Positions 9,072 through 18,446 of a stretch of 64,000 bases of DNA are shown piece by piece. The DNA is from Rhodanobacter sp. ANJX3. GTDB lineage: Bacteria > Pseudomonadota > Gammaproteobacteria > Xanthomonadales > Rhodanobacteraceae. The position numbers were made by a program, and so were the translations under genes. The stretch covers positions 894,367-958,366 of the forward strand of contig NZ_JACHCM010000001.1 of the NCBI RefSeq assembly GCF_014200755.1, in the 5' to 3' direction. The notes beneath the pieces were generated by a model that was not told the DNA's origin, made no database searches, and was given only the letters and a program-made list of their open reading frames with translations. The stretch's first letter is position 1. The number at the start of each line of letters is the position of its first letter.

Positions 9072-9206
9072 ATGAACGAAACAAATCCATTGTCACCGCC
9101 GCCATCCTCCAAAGAAAAAGGCGGCATTGGTTACGTCCTACTCTGGCTGATGGGTGTGCCTATTCCCCTGCTGCTTCTCTTCGCGCTGTTGCGAGGTTGT
9201 GCGTAA
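9072..9206 (+). CDS. Small single-pass membrane protein (44 aa)
   Basis: An open frame of 44 codons too short for most gene callers. It has a charged, proline-rich N-terminus (MNETNPLSPPPSSKEKGG) followed by one strong transmembrane helix (residues 19-41, IGYVLLWLMGVPIPLLLLFA) and a short RGC tail. A good ribosome site (GGGAG, seven bases before the ATG) supports translation. It is followed 48 bases later by another membrane protein gene, with which it is probably co-transcribed. Function unknown; similar miniature proteins are common in Xanthomonadales genomes but uncharacterised. Confidence 0.7.
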   Translation: MNETNPLSPPPSSKEKGGIGYVLLWLMGVPIPLLLLFALLRGCA

Positions 9207-9254
9207 TGACCACATCGCACTCAACCCTCGCCTACTTATTCGCAGGAGAAACTC

Positions 9255-10076
9255 ATGTCTTATGTTGCTAACGACGGCCTGATCCAGGACGAACTCGCCC
9301 TCGCCCATCCGACCATGCGCTTCAGTGCGATCATTGCCGGATGGCTGGTCGCGACCGCGACGGCCGGCCTCCTCTACTGCGCGGGTCTGGCTTTGGGTTT
9401 TGCCGGCTTCGACGCATGGAATGCTGCAGGCAGTGCCAAGGGTGTCGGTATCGGTACCGCGGTCTGGATGATTATCACCTGGGCCGCCGCACTGTTCATC
9501 GGCGGCATGTTTGCCGCCTGGTTCGACGGGCGAAACGACGACACCAGCGGCGCGCTGCACGGCGTTACCGTGTGGGGTCTTTCATTGACGACCACCGCAC
9601 TCTGGTTGGCTCTGGGACTCGGTCATGCCATGTCGGGACATAACGAGCACATGGGCGGTCCCGGGTCGGATATGCACGGTGGCGCACCCGCCATGACGCC
9701 GGCCGTGTCGGTGCTCGATGCCAATATTGCGTATGCCTTGACCGGGCGGGAGCGCGGCGGTTCGGCACCGATCGTCGGCGCCATTCTCGCCGGTCAGGAC
9801 GATATCGCCACTGCACTCCTGGCCGCCGACACCGGTACCAGTCAGGATTCCGCTGCCGCCTCGCTGCAGAAGCTGACGCCGCAAATCGATGCCGCTCGCT
9901 CGGAGTCCAAGATGGCCGCGGACAAGGCGGCGCACTATCTGTCGCTGACGTTATGGATCGCGTTTATCAGCGGCTTCCTCGCCCTGCTCGCCTCTGCCGT
10001 TGGCGGCTGGCTCGGCGCCGGCCACATCCACCGCGTTTACCACCTGCGCAAATACCCGGTGCGTCGCGTGGCGTAG
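9255..10076 (+). CDS. Conserved multi-pass membrane protein
   Basis: A 273-residue protein with about four hydrophobic segments: residues 24-50, 68-92 and 105-125 in the N-terminal half and one near the C-terminus (about 232-258). Between the last two lies a His/Met/Gly-rich stretch (GHAMSGHNEHMGGPGSDMHG, about 124-143) and a soluble helical segment. The start has GCAGGAG eight bases upstream. The fold recalls YrzE/'PhnA-like' membrane proteins of unknown function. The His/Met cluster could bind a metal such as copper, but that is inference from composition. It ends just before a strong terminator. Confidence 0.8.
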   Translation: MSYVANDGLIQDELALAHPTMRFSAIIAGWLVATATAGLLYCAGLALGFAGFDAWNAAGSAKGVGIGTAVWMIITWAAALFIGGMFAAWFDGRNDDTSGALHGVTVWGLSLTTTALWLALGLGHAMSGHNEHMGGPGSDMHGGAPAMTPAVSVLDANIAYALTGRERGGSAPIVGAILAGQDDIATALLAADTGTSQDSAAASLQKLTPQIDAARSESKMAADKAAHYLSLTLWIAFISGFLALLASAVGGWLGAGHIHRVYHLRKYPVRRVA

Positions 10077-10102
10077 TTACCGCTAAGTCGAGAGAGCGCT
10101 AG

Positions 10103-10130
10103 AGGCCGGTCATTGCGACCGGCCTTTTTT
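10103..10130 (+). terminator. Rho-independent terminator
   Basis: A perfect nine-base stem, AGGCCGGTC / GACCGGCCT, with a five-base loop and a following run of six T residues, 26 bases after the stop of the membrane protein gene. Confidence 0.9.
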
Positions 10131-10201
10131 ATGGCGCTGTGGAAGTAAAGCAGAAGCTTTCCCGGCTTACGACTTGACCAAATAGTCCGGGCGCGCTCCG
10201 T

Positions 10202-13200
10202 CTACGGCGCGGGAGGCAACGACCCCGACCATCGGATGCCATCCACTCGAACAGCATCCATCGGCTGCGGCCTGCCAAGAAAATAACCCTGCACAAAATC
10301 GCAGCCGTGCAGACGCAGATAGTCCAGCTGCTCGATCGTTTCGACGCCTTCGGCGACCACCGTCATATCCAGGCTGTGCGCCAGCGCGATGATCGCCAGC
10401 GCCACCGCGGCATCGCTGGAACTGTCAGGCAACCGGTTGACAAAGACCCGATCGATCTTCAGCGTGCTGATCGGAAACTGGGTGATGTACGACAGGCTGG
10501 AAAAACCGACGCCGAAATCATCCACGGCAATCAGTACGCCCAGCTCGCGGAGTTTTTGAAGCCGGCCGATCGTCTCGGCCGAGTGATCCATCAGCACGCC
10601 TTCGGTGATCTCTAGCTCGAGACAGCCCGGCATCAGGCCGGTTTCCTCGACCACACGTTGCACCTGCTCCACTAGATCGTTTTGCAGAAACTGCCGCGGC
10701 GAGAGGTTCACCGCCACGCGCAGGCGCTGCCCCGTGCGCTGGTTGAGTGCCGCCATGTCGCGACACGCGTTGAGCAGTACCCAATCGCCGATCTCCACGA
10801 TGAGCGAACTCTGTTCGGCGATGAGAATGAAATCGTTGGGTGAGACCAGCCCGCGCTTTGGGCTGTACCAGCGCAGCAGCGCTTCCATGCCCTGCACCTG
10901 ATCATTCTTAAGACTGACCTGCGGCTGATAGTGCAGCTGGATTTCGCCTTGCGTGAGGGCAAGCTGCAGCTCGCTTTCCAACTCAAGCTTGGCCCTGGCC
11001 GCCAGCTCCATTTCGCGGCTGAACAGCCGATAGGTTTTCCGCCCCGCCAGCTTCGCCTCGTACATGGCGGTATCGGCATCGACCAGCAGGGCATGCAAAT
11101 CCTCTCCATCGACCGGGTACTGACTGACGCCGATACTGGGAGAGACGTGCAGTTCATGCCCGCCCACCTGCACGGGCTGGGAAACGCTGTAGATGATCTT
11201 TTCGGCGATCAGTTCGATATCCTGGTCGTTCTTGATATCGCTGAGCAGCACGGCGAACTCGTCGCCGCCCATGCGCGCCACCGTATCCGATCGGCGCACG
11301 CAAGCCAGGATCCGACCGGCGACGATCTTCAGAAGTTCATCGCCGATATGGTGGCCGAGCGAATCGTTGACGCGCTTGAAATGATCCAGATCGATCATCA
11401 TCGCGGCCACCTTGCAGCCGTCGCGCCGTGCGCGCTCAATCGCGATGTACAACCGGTCGTTGAGCAGCATGCGATTCGGCAGGCCGGTGAGAAAATCGTG
11501 GTGCGCCACATGGCGCGCGTATTCCTCCTGATGCTTGCGCTCGGTGATGTCGTAGGCAATGCAGAGAAAACCGGTGATCTGCTGGCGCTCATCGCGCAGA
11601 GCGGTGGTCGTCAGGTTGACCGGAAAACGCGAGCCGTCCTTGCGCACGTAAGTCCATTCGCGTTCGTCGGTTACGCCGAATCGCGATTTGTGCATGAACA
11701 CCTCGAAACCCGCTTCGACGCGCTTGCCTAGCATGCTGGACAGCTCTTCCGCTCGCGCGGCCACTTCCAGCGGATCGTGAATGACCAGCGGCGTCACCTT
11801 GTCGATCAACTCGTCCGCTTTGTACCAGAGCATGCGCTCGGTGCCTGGATTGACTGCCTTGATCAGTCCACGCTCATTCGTGGCGATGATCGAAAAAGGC
11901 GCCGCATCCAGAATCGCCTGGCGCAGCTGATTGGACCGCGCCAGTTGCTGTTCGGCAGAACGTCGCGCAGTGATATCGGAAAAAGAGGTGATGACGGTAC
12001 GCGCATCGTCCAAGCCGTCGCCACTGATCAATACCGTGTTGATGCTGACCCAAAGCAGCTCACCCTGCGGCCTCTGCACGCCCATGATCACGCCCATCTC
12101 CTGCTGGCCGGTGCGCAACGTGCGTGGCGCGGGATGGTCTACGCCAGGCCAGTCGGAGCCGTCCTCGTGCACGGTTTTCCACGCCGAATCGAGCGAGCTT
12201 CGGCCTCGCAATTCGCTTTCTTCCAGCCCCAGAATTCGTCTTGCGGCGGAATTGGACGCCAGGATTTTGGTATCGGCATCCTGCAGCAGCAGGCCGTCGT
12301 GCAGGGACTCGACTACGGCCTTATAGCGGCTTTCGGTGGTGACCAGGCGCGTGACCAGCGCGCGTATCCGCGCACGCAACCACGTCGCCGACACCACCAC
12401 CACAATCAAGACGATGCTCATTCCCCACAGCATGCCGCGCCGAATCGGCGCATAGATACTGGTGGCATCGAGCTGCACCAGCAGCGCAAGCCCGGTCGAC
12501 TCTACCGGGCCATAGGCAACGACGTCGGTGGGCACGCCCTCGCTGGCCTGCGCGCGGGCGACACCGCTGGAACCCGCGATCGCACTGTTCGCCAACGCCG
12601 CAAAATGATCGCCGAGTCGATCGCTTATCGGTGCGGTATCGCCGCTGCCGATGCGCATGCACGACACCTTCGCCGCGTTCGTGCGGTCGCAGAGCAGCGT
12701 CGTGACCGTTGCGTTCAAGTAGGTACCGGACTGCAGCCTCGACTGCATCAGATTCAACGGCTGGTCCATCAACAGCTCACCCTGGCCTGCGCCTTCATGA
12801 CCAAGCTTCACACGGGTGCGAAGTACCAGCCCGCCGCGCCAGACGAGCGCATGGTTGACTCCCGCTGTTGCCCCGATCGGCAGTGCGCCAATCGACGGTT
12901 CGATCACCGCACCAACCTTTGCCAGTACGATCCCGCCAGCCCCATTCACCTGTACGCCGCGCATGCCGCGTGCCAGCAAGGCACTGGCCGCAGCCTGCAG
13001 AGACTGTCGTGCATCCCCGCTATCCGGTGCGCGCAAGGCCGATATCATGGCCGACGCAAGCGGCGCCTGCTCGGCGGCGTCGATGGCACGCGCGGTCGCG
13101 CTCTCCAAGTCCAGCATCAGCAGATCCGCGCGGGCTTCGCGGGCTAGCTGAAGATTCGCCTGCAAGGCGGGCACACCTTGCGTGCGCAGCAGCCAAACGC

Positions 13201-13900
13201 CGCTGAATACCGCCACCAGCGCCACCACCAGCAGCGCTGTCGTACCCACTGCAATGATCTGGCGGTCTTCCGAATAGACGTGCAGCGCGCTGATATGCAG
13301 CAAGACGGGCCAGAGCGCCACGCTCAAAATCAGCATGCCCACGCCGGTGGGAAGCGCCATCTGATTCAGCGGATACCACGTGTAGAGCGACTCCAGATGC
13401 ATCATGTAACCAAGGATCACGGTCAGTCCGATGCCGAAGGGCACCGCACCGAAGCTCATGGCGACCACGGCCAGACCAGGGTGGCGCCCGACCGGCAACA
13501 GCAGCGCCAGCGCCGCGAACAGAAAACACAGCGTCGCGGCCAGCGACATCTGCCCCGGCCTGACACTATTGATCGGGTTCCATGCGTGTAACGTCGGCAG
13601 ATTGATGCCCAGCGACATGTCGCCAAAAACCTGCAACAGGTTGATCACGCTCAGCCCCAGTACCATGAGCGCGCACAGTCTAGCCACCGAACGCCGGGCG
13701 TTCGCGCTACCCAGAGACAGCAGAATCAAAGCCAGCCCCAAAAGAAAAAAGCACAGCCCGGTATTGAAGACCATCGGAACCCGGCCGGGAATGATCGTCG
13801 TGAGCCATGCCGTGTGTGTCGCCCAGCCGGCCATCACGGCCGCGCCCGCGACGAGAATGACGAGCGACAACCATCGTGCCGGCCATGCCATGAACTTCAT
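10202..13900 (-). CDS. Membrane PAS-GGDEF-EAL cyclic-di-GMP protein
   Basis: A 1232-residue sensor. Roughly residues 8-230 hold seven membrane helices, an extracytoplasmic domain follows (about 245-500), then another helix and two PAS domains (about 525-650 and 660-790; DITERK closes the second). The GGDEF domain (about 805-960) has an intact GGDEF signature and an RxxD inhibitory site (RRSD five residues before it). The EAL domain (about 985-1225) starts EALLRW and has DDFGVGFSSL and EGVET, the metal-binding residues of active phosphodiesterases. Both activities may therefore be present, with one regulating the other. Two adjacent ATG codons at 13900 and 13891 are possible starts. Ligand unknown. 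Confidence 0.93.
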   Translation of the reverse strand: MKFMAWPARWLSLVILVAGAAVMAGWATHTAWLTTIIPGRVPMVFNTGLCFFLLGLALILLSLGSANARRSVARLCALMVLGLSVINLLQVFGDMSLGINLPTLHAWNPINSVRPGQMSLAATLCFLFAALALLLPVGRHPGLAVVAMSFGAVPFGIGLTVILGYMMHLESLYTWYPLNQMALPTGVGMLILSVALWPVLLHISALHVYSEDRQIIAVGTTALLVVALVAVFSGVWLLRTQGVPALQANLQLAREARADLLMLDLESATARAIDAAEQAPLASAMISALRAPDSGDARQSLQAAASALLARGMRGVQVNGAGGIVLAKVGAVIEPSIGALPIGATAGVNHALVWRGGLVLRTRVKLGHEGAGQGELLMDQPLNLMQSRLQSGTYLNATVTTLLCDRTNAAKVSCMRIGSGDTAPISDRLGDHFAALANSAIAGSSGVARAQASEGVPTDVVAYGPVESTGLALLVQLDATSIYAPIRRGMLWGMSIVLIVVVVSATWLRARIRALVTRLVTTESRYKAVVESLHDGLLLQDADTKILASNSAARRILGLEESELRGRSSLDSAWKTVHEDGSDWPGVDHPAPRTLRTGQQEMGVIMGVQRPQGELLWVSINTVLISGDGLDDARTVITSFSDITARRSAEQQLARSNQLRQAILDAAPFSIIATNERGLIKAVNPGTERMLWYKADELIDKVTPLVIHDPLEVAARAEELSSMLGKRVEAGFEVFMHKSRFGVTDEREWTYVRKDGSRFPVNLTTTALRDERQQITGFLCIAYDITERKHQEEYARHVAHHDFLTGLPNRMLLNDRLYIAIERARRDGCKVAAMMIDLDHFKRVNDSLGHHIGDELLKIVAGRILACVRRSDTVARMGGDEFAVLLSDIKNDQDIELIAEKIIYSVSQPVQVGGHELHVSPSIGVSQYPVDGEDLHALLVDADTAMYEAKLAGRKTYRLFSREMELAARAKLELESELQLALTQGEIQLHYQPQVSLKNDQVQGMEALLRWYSPKRGLVSPNDFILIAEQSSLIVEIGDWVLLNACRDMAALNQRTGQRLRVAVNLSPRQFLQNDLVEQVQRVVEETGLMPGCLELEITEGVLMDHSAETIGRLQKLRELGVLIAVDDFGVGFSSLSYITQFPISTLKIDRVFVNRLPDSSSDAAVALAIIALAHSLDMTVVAEGVETIEQLDYLRLHGCDFVQGYFLGRPQPMDAVRVDGIRWSGSLPPAP

Positions 13901-14141
13901 CGCGATTTCCCCGGTTTGCAGAGCCGAAAGGCAGGCGGACTTGATGGCACAAAGCCGGCCATGGCGACAAACACCCCGGCAATATAACCCGAGAACGCCC
14001 GATAAACCGGACGTGCTCCTATGCGGGCGTGGGCGTCGTCAAAACCACGTGGAACGTGTGGTCCGATAGTGGAGCGACACGTTGCAATGCTTCGATACGC
14101 AGCGCACGCGCCTTGGCCTCAGGGCACGTTTCCATAAGCAG

Positions 14142-15140
14142 TCATCCGCGCACGGGAACTTGACCGATGAAGCCGATACGTTCGAGCCATGCCTGAAACA
14201 GGCGCGGCCACTGATCCTCGTCGGGGACCCCCTCGGACAGGCCGGAACCGTGCACACCATGCTTGAAAAGGTGCACCTCGGCCGGCACGCGGTTCGCATC
14301 CAAGGCCGCGGCGAACACGATGCTGTTCTCGGGGCTGATACGCTGATCGTCCTCGCTCTCGAAGAGGAATACCGGGGGCATATGTCGAGTGACATGGTGC
14401 TGGCCGGACAGGTTGTATTCGAGCTGTTGCAAGGTGCCCCCGTCGTAGCCGTACAACAGGTGCTTCAGCGAACTGGGTGAGGCGTATTCGGAAGGCAACA
14501 TCGAAATTACCGGATAGCCCAGGCCAAGGAACGCTGGCGTCGCGTGTGCGGCGTCGACGGCATCGTGGATGGGCAGATCGAAATCACTGTCCGGATGCAG
14601 CGCAAGCGTGCTGGCCAGATGGCCGCCCGCGGAGAAACCGAACAGGCCGATACGATTGCCATCCACGCCGAGTGCGCGCGCATTGCGGCCGATCAGATTC
14701 AGCGCGCGCCGTCCATCCCACATCGGCACGGGATAACGATAAAGCCCATCGTGCTGCACGAGGCGGTAATACAGCACGAACGCGACGACGTGCAGATGGC
14801 TCGCAAAATACTCCGCCACCGGTGCCTGCTCTTTCGCATCCGAGAGACGGTCGTAGCCGCCGCCGGGAATGATCACTATCGCCGGGCGGCTTTTGTCGCG
14901 TACGCCGTTGGGTGCATACATTTTCAGGTAAGGAATGTCGCGGCATGGGTCGTCACCCGCTGCACCGGGCGCAGCCCCCGGCCAGAGCCGAATTTCCGTA
15001 GCGTCCGACGCATCGAAACAGCTTCCGGAGCCGTCGCTCTGTCCGTCAGCCGCCGCTCGATCGCCATGCCTTGCCGACGCGGTGCCTGCAACCACCGATA
15101 TCAGTAGAAGTGTGACAACCACGAAAGCCTTACAGCGCAT
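14142..15140 (-). CDS. Secreted alpha/beta hydrolase (acetylxylan esterase/BD-FAE-like)
   Basis: A 332-residue protein with a signal peptide (MRCKAFVVVTLLLISVVAG, cleavage near TASA). The alpha/beta hydrolase core has an oxyanion-type loop VIIPGGGYDRL, the nucleophile elbow GFSAGG, the acid in ESEDDQ and the catalytic histidine in HGVHGSGL. The ending EDQWPRLFQAWLERIGF is typical of the dienelactone-hydrolase-like esterases that deacetylate plant polysaccharides. The ATG at 15140 was chosen because GGAG lies six bases upstream and the signal peptide starts there. Likely a periplasmic or secreted carbohydrate esterase; the true substrate is uncertain. Confidence 0.88.
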   Translation of the reverse strand: MRCKAFVVVTLLLISVVAGTASARHGDRAAADGQSDGSGSCFDASDATEIRLWPGAAPGAAGDDPCRDIPYLKMYAPNGVRDKSRPAIVIIPGGGYDRLSDAKEQAPVAEYFASHLHVVAFVLYYRLVQHDGLYRYPVPMWDGRRALNLIGRNARALGVDGNRIGLFGFSAGGHLASTLALHPDSDFDLPIHDAVDAAHATPAFLGLGYPVISMLPSEYASPSSLKHLLYGYDGGTLQQLEYNLSGQHHVTRHMPPVFLFESEDDQRISPENSIVFAAALDANRVPAEVHLFKHGVHGSGLSEGVPDEDQWPRLFQAWLERIGFIGQVPVRG

Positions 15141-15437
15141 ACAACGCTCCACGATGACGACCAAGAAAACTACCGGGCCTCGCCCTGCAGATGCCGCAAG
15201 ATTGGGGACGTATCCGTGAATGGTGGCGAACCGCATTAAATCACGCGGTATGAAGGTTGACGCCTGCACAGGCAACATCGCCGGAAAGACGCACAACTTC
15301 TCATCTTTGCGCTTCAGGTCAGCGAGCTAGCTCACGCGCATGTCTGCCGCTTATGCGCAAGCGGCATGGCTGGCGCCTGACATGGAATCGTCAGGACGTG
15401 ACGTTTTCGTATTGCCAATCGTGCGCGAGCGATGTAC

Positions 15438-15740
15438 ACAACGTCGAGGCTTCTTCTTTGGATCGCGACGCCTGCGATTCGCCTCCTGTCGGCAATCGAC
15501 GACGTGAGGGATGTAGCCGTGTTCTTTGATGACCCCTGCCCTATGCGGCTTCGGCATCCCGCGCCAGCGCACAGGTGCTTGCTGCGCCGATGCGGCGGTT
15601 GCGGCCGGGTCACGGCGATGGCTTCCAACACTGCGCTGAGCATGGTGATGTCACGCACGTTGGCTGCGGTCACGATGAACGACGTTTGGTCGCCGGCGAA
15701 TACTTCGACGCGGCTGACATTCGGCAGGATTCGTCGCGAC
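15438..15740 (-). mobile_element. IS5-family transposase remnant
   Basis: Two minus-strand frames carry consecutive pieces of an IS5-type DDE transposase: FIVTAANVRDITMLSAVLEA and RSKHLCAGAGC in one frame (15740-15554), then VIKEHGYIPHVVDCRQEANR and DPKKKPRR in another (15536-15438). Intact family members read 'VTAANVHD...', 'KHLCADAGY', 'Y.PHV..R..E', 'RRWVVE'. At least one frameshift, a changed DAGY motif and missing ends show it is dead. No terminal inverted repeats were found. This is the only recognisable content of the gap 15141-15900 apart from the hairpin at 15776. Confidence 0.7.
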
Positions 15741-15775
15741 TCCCGCGCACACGCAGCACCGGAACTGATGAAAGT

Positions 15776-15807
15776 AAAGGCTCCGCATGCATGAATGCGG
15801 AGCCTTT
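15776..15807. terminator. Strong hairpin, possible bidirectional terminator
   Basis: A perfect 13-base stem (AAAGGCTCCGCAT / ATGCGGAGCCTTT) with a six-base loop, with A and T ends on both strands. It lies at the edge of the transposase remnant and faces no obvious intact gene. Confidence 0.5.
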
Positions 15808-15900
15808 GCCTATCCTCAATTGAACGATTCGGCGTGGTGTTCGCCAGGAACACCTGGCATCGAAAGTTGGCGGACCGGTTTGCGCGAATCACAAGGAACA

Positions 15901-15934
15901 AAACGGGGCCAAGTCAAGACGGCCCCGTTTTTTT
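15901..15934. terminator. Bidirectional rho-independent terminator of the RNase gene
   Basis: A perfect ten-base stem AAACGGGGCC / GGCCCCGTTT with a ten-base loop; T-runs follow on both strands. It lies 11 bases beyond the stop of the barnase-like gene. Confidence 0.85.
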
Positions 15935-15944
15935 CCTGCGGTTT

Positions 15945-16334
15945 TCAGCGAATGCTGCAGAACGACTCGTAGTGATCCGCAGAGTAATAACGGCTCTCGA
16001 TGACGGACTTGGTCGTGCCGTCGGTGACGAGGTATACAAGCCGATACGTGCCTGCCGGGCCGCCCGGATTGCGTCGGGCTTTGCCCTCGTAATAGGTTTG
16101 ACCGCGACCTGCCCGCGGCAGTCGACCCTCGGCGTTGCCGAATACCTGCACATCAACCGCCGTAGGGCCGCATGCCGCAATGGGATTCGGCATGGTGATG
16201 CAATAGGCCATATCACGCGCCGCTTCGCGCACATAGTCGGGGAGCGTGCCGCACGCACCGGGATCTTTCGCCATAGCCTGAGCTGCCGAGAGCGTGAAGG
16301 CGACGATCGCGGCGGATCGGATGAATGAATGCAT
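15945..16334 (-). CDS. Secreted guanyl-specific ribonuclease, barnase/RNase Sa family
   Basis: A 129-residue protein with a signal peptide (MHSFIRSAAIVAFTLSAAQA, cleavage near AMA). The C-terminal half matches the microbial RNase (barnase/T1) fold: FGNAEGRLPRAGRGQTYYEG recalls barnase 'REGKLPG..GRTWREA', and SADHYESFCSIR recalls 'TTDHYQTFTKIR'. Glu83 and His121 correspond to the general base and acid, and Arg98 to the second arginine. The first active-site arginine (barnase Arg83, in a GFR loop) appears replaced by Ala94, so activity may be altered. Four cysteines suggest disulfides. No barstar-like inhibitor is adjacent, consistent with direct export. The start has AGGA six bases upstream. 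Confidence 0.75.
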   Translation of the reverse strand: MHSFIRSAAIVAFTLSAAQAMAKDPGACGTLPDYVREAARDMAYCITMPNPIAACGPTAVDVQVFGNAEGRLPRAGRGQTYYEGKARRNPGGPAGTYRLVYLVTDGTTKSVIESRYYSADHYESFCSIR

Positions 16335-16464
16335 TTGCTTTTCCTCTGAAGAGATAGGGATGGATGCCGGTTCCCGTCACAAGGAACAACCAGGCAGCGC
16401 CACTTTTGACCATTCGATGCATAAGTCCCATCGGTGAAACCCTGATTCCCACTCAGAAAAATGC

Positions 16465-16866
16465 CTACCCTTGGCCTCCATCGCATGCCGCATCATGGCT
16501 ATCGAGGAATGTCGATGACTTGATCAAATACAGAACGTCGAGGCGCTGGCGACGATCGACTTCGGTACTGAACAGCAAAAGCTGCATACAGGTAAGTACC
16601 CGATGGGCCTTACACCCTGGCGCAGCCGAGTGGCTCGGCGAGAGAACGAGTGAGTGTTTGCCAGAAACAGTGAACAGCGCATGCAGCGGAAGCATGCGAC
16701 CGTCGGCGAGTCGCACCGCCTCTAACCGCGATGCCGTGTCGGGCAGCCAGACGATGGGAGTGTGTTCGACCGTGACGCAGCGGCGCTTGAGCAACGCGGA
16801 CTCGTTCGTCGGCATCAGGAAGCATTCGCCCGGGATGAAGCAGGTGATCGGTTCTGAGTCGGACAC
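16465..16866 (-). CDS. Hypothetical protein
   Basis: A 133-codon frame beginning at GTG 16866 (MSDSEPITCFIPGECFLMPT). Codons 1 to about 75 strongly favour G or C in the third position, like the genes around it, which supports real coding. After about residue 78 the bias weakens, so the end may be altered by an indel and the natural C-terminus may be lost. No signal peptide, no known domain; two Cys residues near the N-terminus. No clear ribosome site precedes the GTG. It stands alone between the RNase gene and the lipoprotein operon. I do not recognise the family. Confidence 0.45.
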   Translation of the reverse strand: MSDSEPITCFIPGECFLMPTNESALLKRRCVTVEHTPIVWLPDTASRLEAVRLADGRMLPLHALFTVSGKHSLVLSPSHSAAPGCKAHRVLTCMQLLLFSTEVDRRQRLDVLYLIKSSTFLDSHDAACDGGQG

Positions 16867-17073
16867 GGGCGGACCGACATCGGACTTATCGCGAGTACGC
16901 CCTGCGGTTGGTCGGCTACTTCGTCGCCATGGCAGTTAACCGTTTACTGCGTATACGCAGACGCGGCTTATTTGAGGGTTCGATGAAATGGTCGAGATGT
17001 CACGCACGCATATTGCCGGTCGTGCATGGGCAAAGTACATTCGGTGCGTTGCAGCTCACGGCAGGAGAGCCAG

Positions 17074-17685
17074 ATGCTCAGCCCCTTCAACGTTCGCCTC
17101 GCCACGTTCTCGATCGCTGGTTCCGTTTTATTGATGACAGGATGTCAAACAGCTATCTCGGCCCAAACCTACGCAACAATCTCTCCTCCTGCGCAAACGC
17201 GGGCCGTGCCTTTGAAGTTCAAGCGACACAACTTTGAAGTTCATTGCTACAACACGTTGAATTGCAGCGTCATCTACAATAACAATAATTTTGCACGGCC
17301 CTATCTCAACACTCCCACGCCAGCGCCCAATTCAAGCGACTACCAGAAACACTGGGGAACCGCTTCCTATTTAGGCATCCAGAATTTCCCCGCCCCTGCG
17401 AAGGTTGACTGGAAATCGAAGGACGGGGCAACGCACGAAGCTACCGTGGACATCGGCGCTATCTTCAAAGAAGAGCTGATCTGGCACAACGTACCGATAT
17501 CGGATATGGCGAAATTTTACAGCGGCCCAGTTGCCGGAGAGCCCGATATTTTCCTTGAGGTGAACGATCGGACCATCAACGTCTACATGACAACATTGAT
17601 TCCAACGAAGACCGAACAAATTCCCGGAAACAAGAACAGCTTTGGTCGGGACGATATTTTCCTGGCGTGGAGCCATACCTACTAA
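17074..17685 (+). CDS. Lipoprotein, putative immunity protein 1 of the DUF2235 effector
   Basis: A 203-residue lipoprotein: N-terminal signal with lipobox LMTGC (Cys24), then a beta-rich periplasmic domain (HNFEVHCYNTLNCSVIYNN near the start, AWSHTY at the end). It is a close paralogue of the next gene, same length, with conserved flanks, so it is a recent tandem duplication. GGAG precedes the ATG at 17074. Both lie directly upstream of a Tle1-like DUF2235 hydrolase in one operon. In known type VI and type IV antibacterial lipase modules, periplasmic lipoproteins beside the lipase are its immunity factors, and duplicated immunity genes are common. The function is inferred from this context. 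Confidence 0.8.
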   Translation: MLSPFNVRLATFSIAGSVLLMTGCQTAISAQTYATISPPAQTRAVPLKFKRHNFEVHCYNTLNCSVIYNNNNFARPYLNTPTPAPNSSDYQKHWGTASYLGIQNFPAPAKVDWKSKDGATHEATVDIGAIFKEELIWHNVPISDMAKFYSGPVAGEPDIFLEVNDRTINVYMTTLIPTKTEQIPGNKNSFGRDDIFLAWSHTY

Positions 17686-17819
17686 GGAAGGCGCGACATC
17701 ATGATGTGAAATCCAGGCGTACGATGTGCTACGAGATCGATCTTTCGACACACGCATATTGCCGATCATGCGTCAGCGAAGTACATTCGAAGTGTTGTAG
17801 CTCAAGGCAGGAGAGCCAG

Positions 17820-18431
17820 ATGCTCAGCCCGTTCAACGTTCGTCGCGCCACGTTCTCGATCGCTGTTTCCGTTTTATTGATGACAGGATGCCATCCCGCC
17901 ATGTCAGCCCAGACCAATTCAAGAATCGCCCCCCCTTCGCAGACGCTTGCCGTGCCGTTGAAGTTCAAGCTGCATAACTTTGATGTTCATTGCTACAACA
18001 CGTTGAGTTGCAGCGTCGTTTACAACAACAACGATTTTGCCCGCCCCTATCTAAACACTCCCACGCCAGCGCCTAGCGCGAGCGACTATCAGAAGCATTG
18101 GGGGACGGCCTCTTATCTAGGTATTCAAAATTTCCCGCCGCCTGCGGAAGTACGCTGGAAGTCGAAAGATGGGCAATCGCACGAGGCTACCGTGGACATC
18201 GGCGCCATATTCAAAGACGAGTTGATTTGGCACGACGTACCCAAATCCGAGATGGCAGATTTCTATAAAGGCCCTGTCGCTGGCGACCCGGATATCTTTC
18301 TGGAAGTGAATGACCATACAGTCAATGTGTATATGGCCATGTTCATTCCCACCAAGAATGAACAGATACTCGGAAACAAAGACAGCGATTTCCGTAAAGA
18401 TGTGATTTTGGCCTGGAGCCACACCTACTAA
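17820..18431 (+). CDS. Lipoprotein, putative immunity protein 2 of the DUF2235 effector
   Basis: A 203-residue paralogue of the preceding gene with the same lipobox (LMTGC) and the same ending AWSHTY. Differences cluster in the linker after the lipid anchor and in scattered surface-type positions. The ATG at 17820 has GGAG seven bases upstream; even the leader before it (GGCAGGAGAGCCAG) matches the first copy, showing that the promoter-proximal region was duplicated too. The effector gene starts 15 bases after its stop, so this copy is the most tightly coupled to the toxin. Proposed role: periplasmic neutralisation of the lipase. Confidence 0.8.
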   Translation: MLSPFNVRRATFSIAVSVLLMTGCHPAMSAQTNSRIAPPSQTLAVPLKFKLHNFDVHCYNTLSCSVVYNNNDFARPYLNTPTPAPSASDYQKHWGTASYLGIQNFPPPAEVRWKSKDGQSHEATVDIGAIFKDELIWHDVPKSEMADFYKGPVAGDPDIFLEVNDHTVNVYMAMFIPTKNEQILGNKDSDFRKDVILAWSHTY

Positions 18432-18446
18432 GCACGGAGCATAGCC

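Noticed and set aside
11777-13147. A 456-codon plus-strand open frame
   Set aside because: It lies antisense to the GGDEF-EAL gene, is rich in Arg/His/Gln as expected of a shadow frame in GC-rich DNA, and shows no domain.
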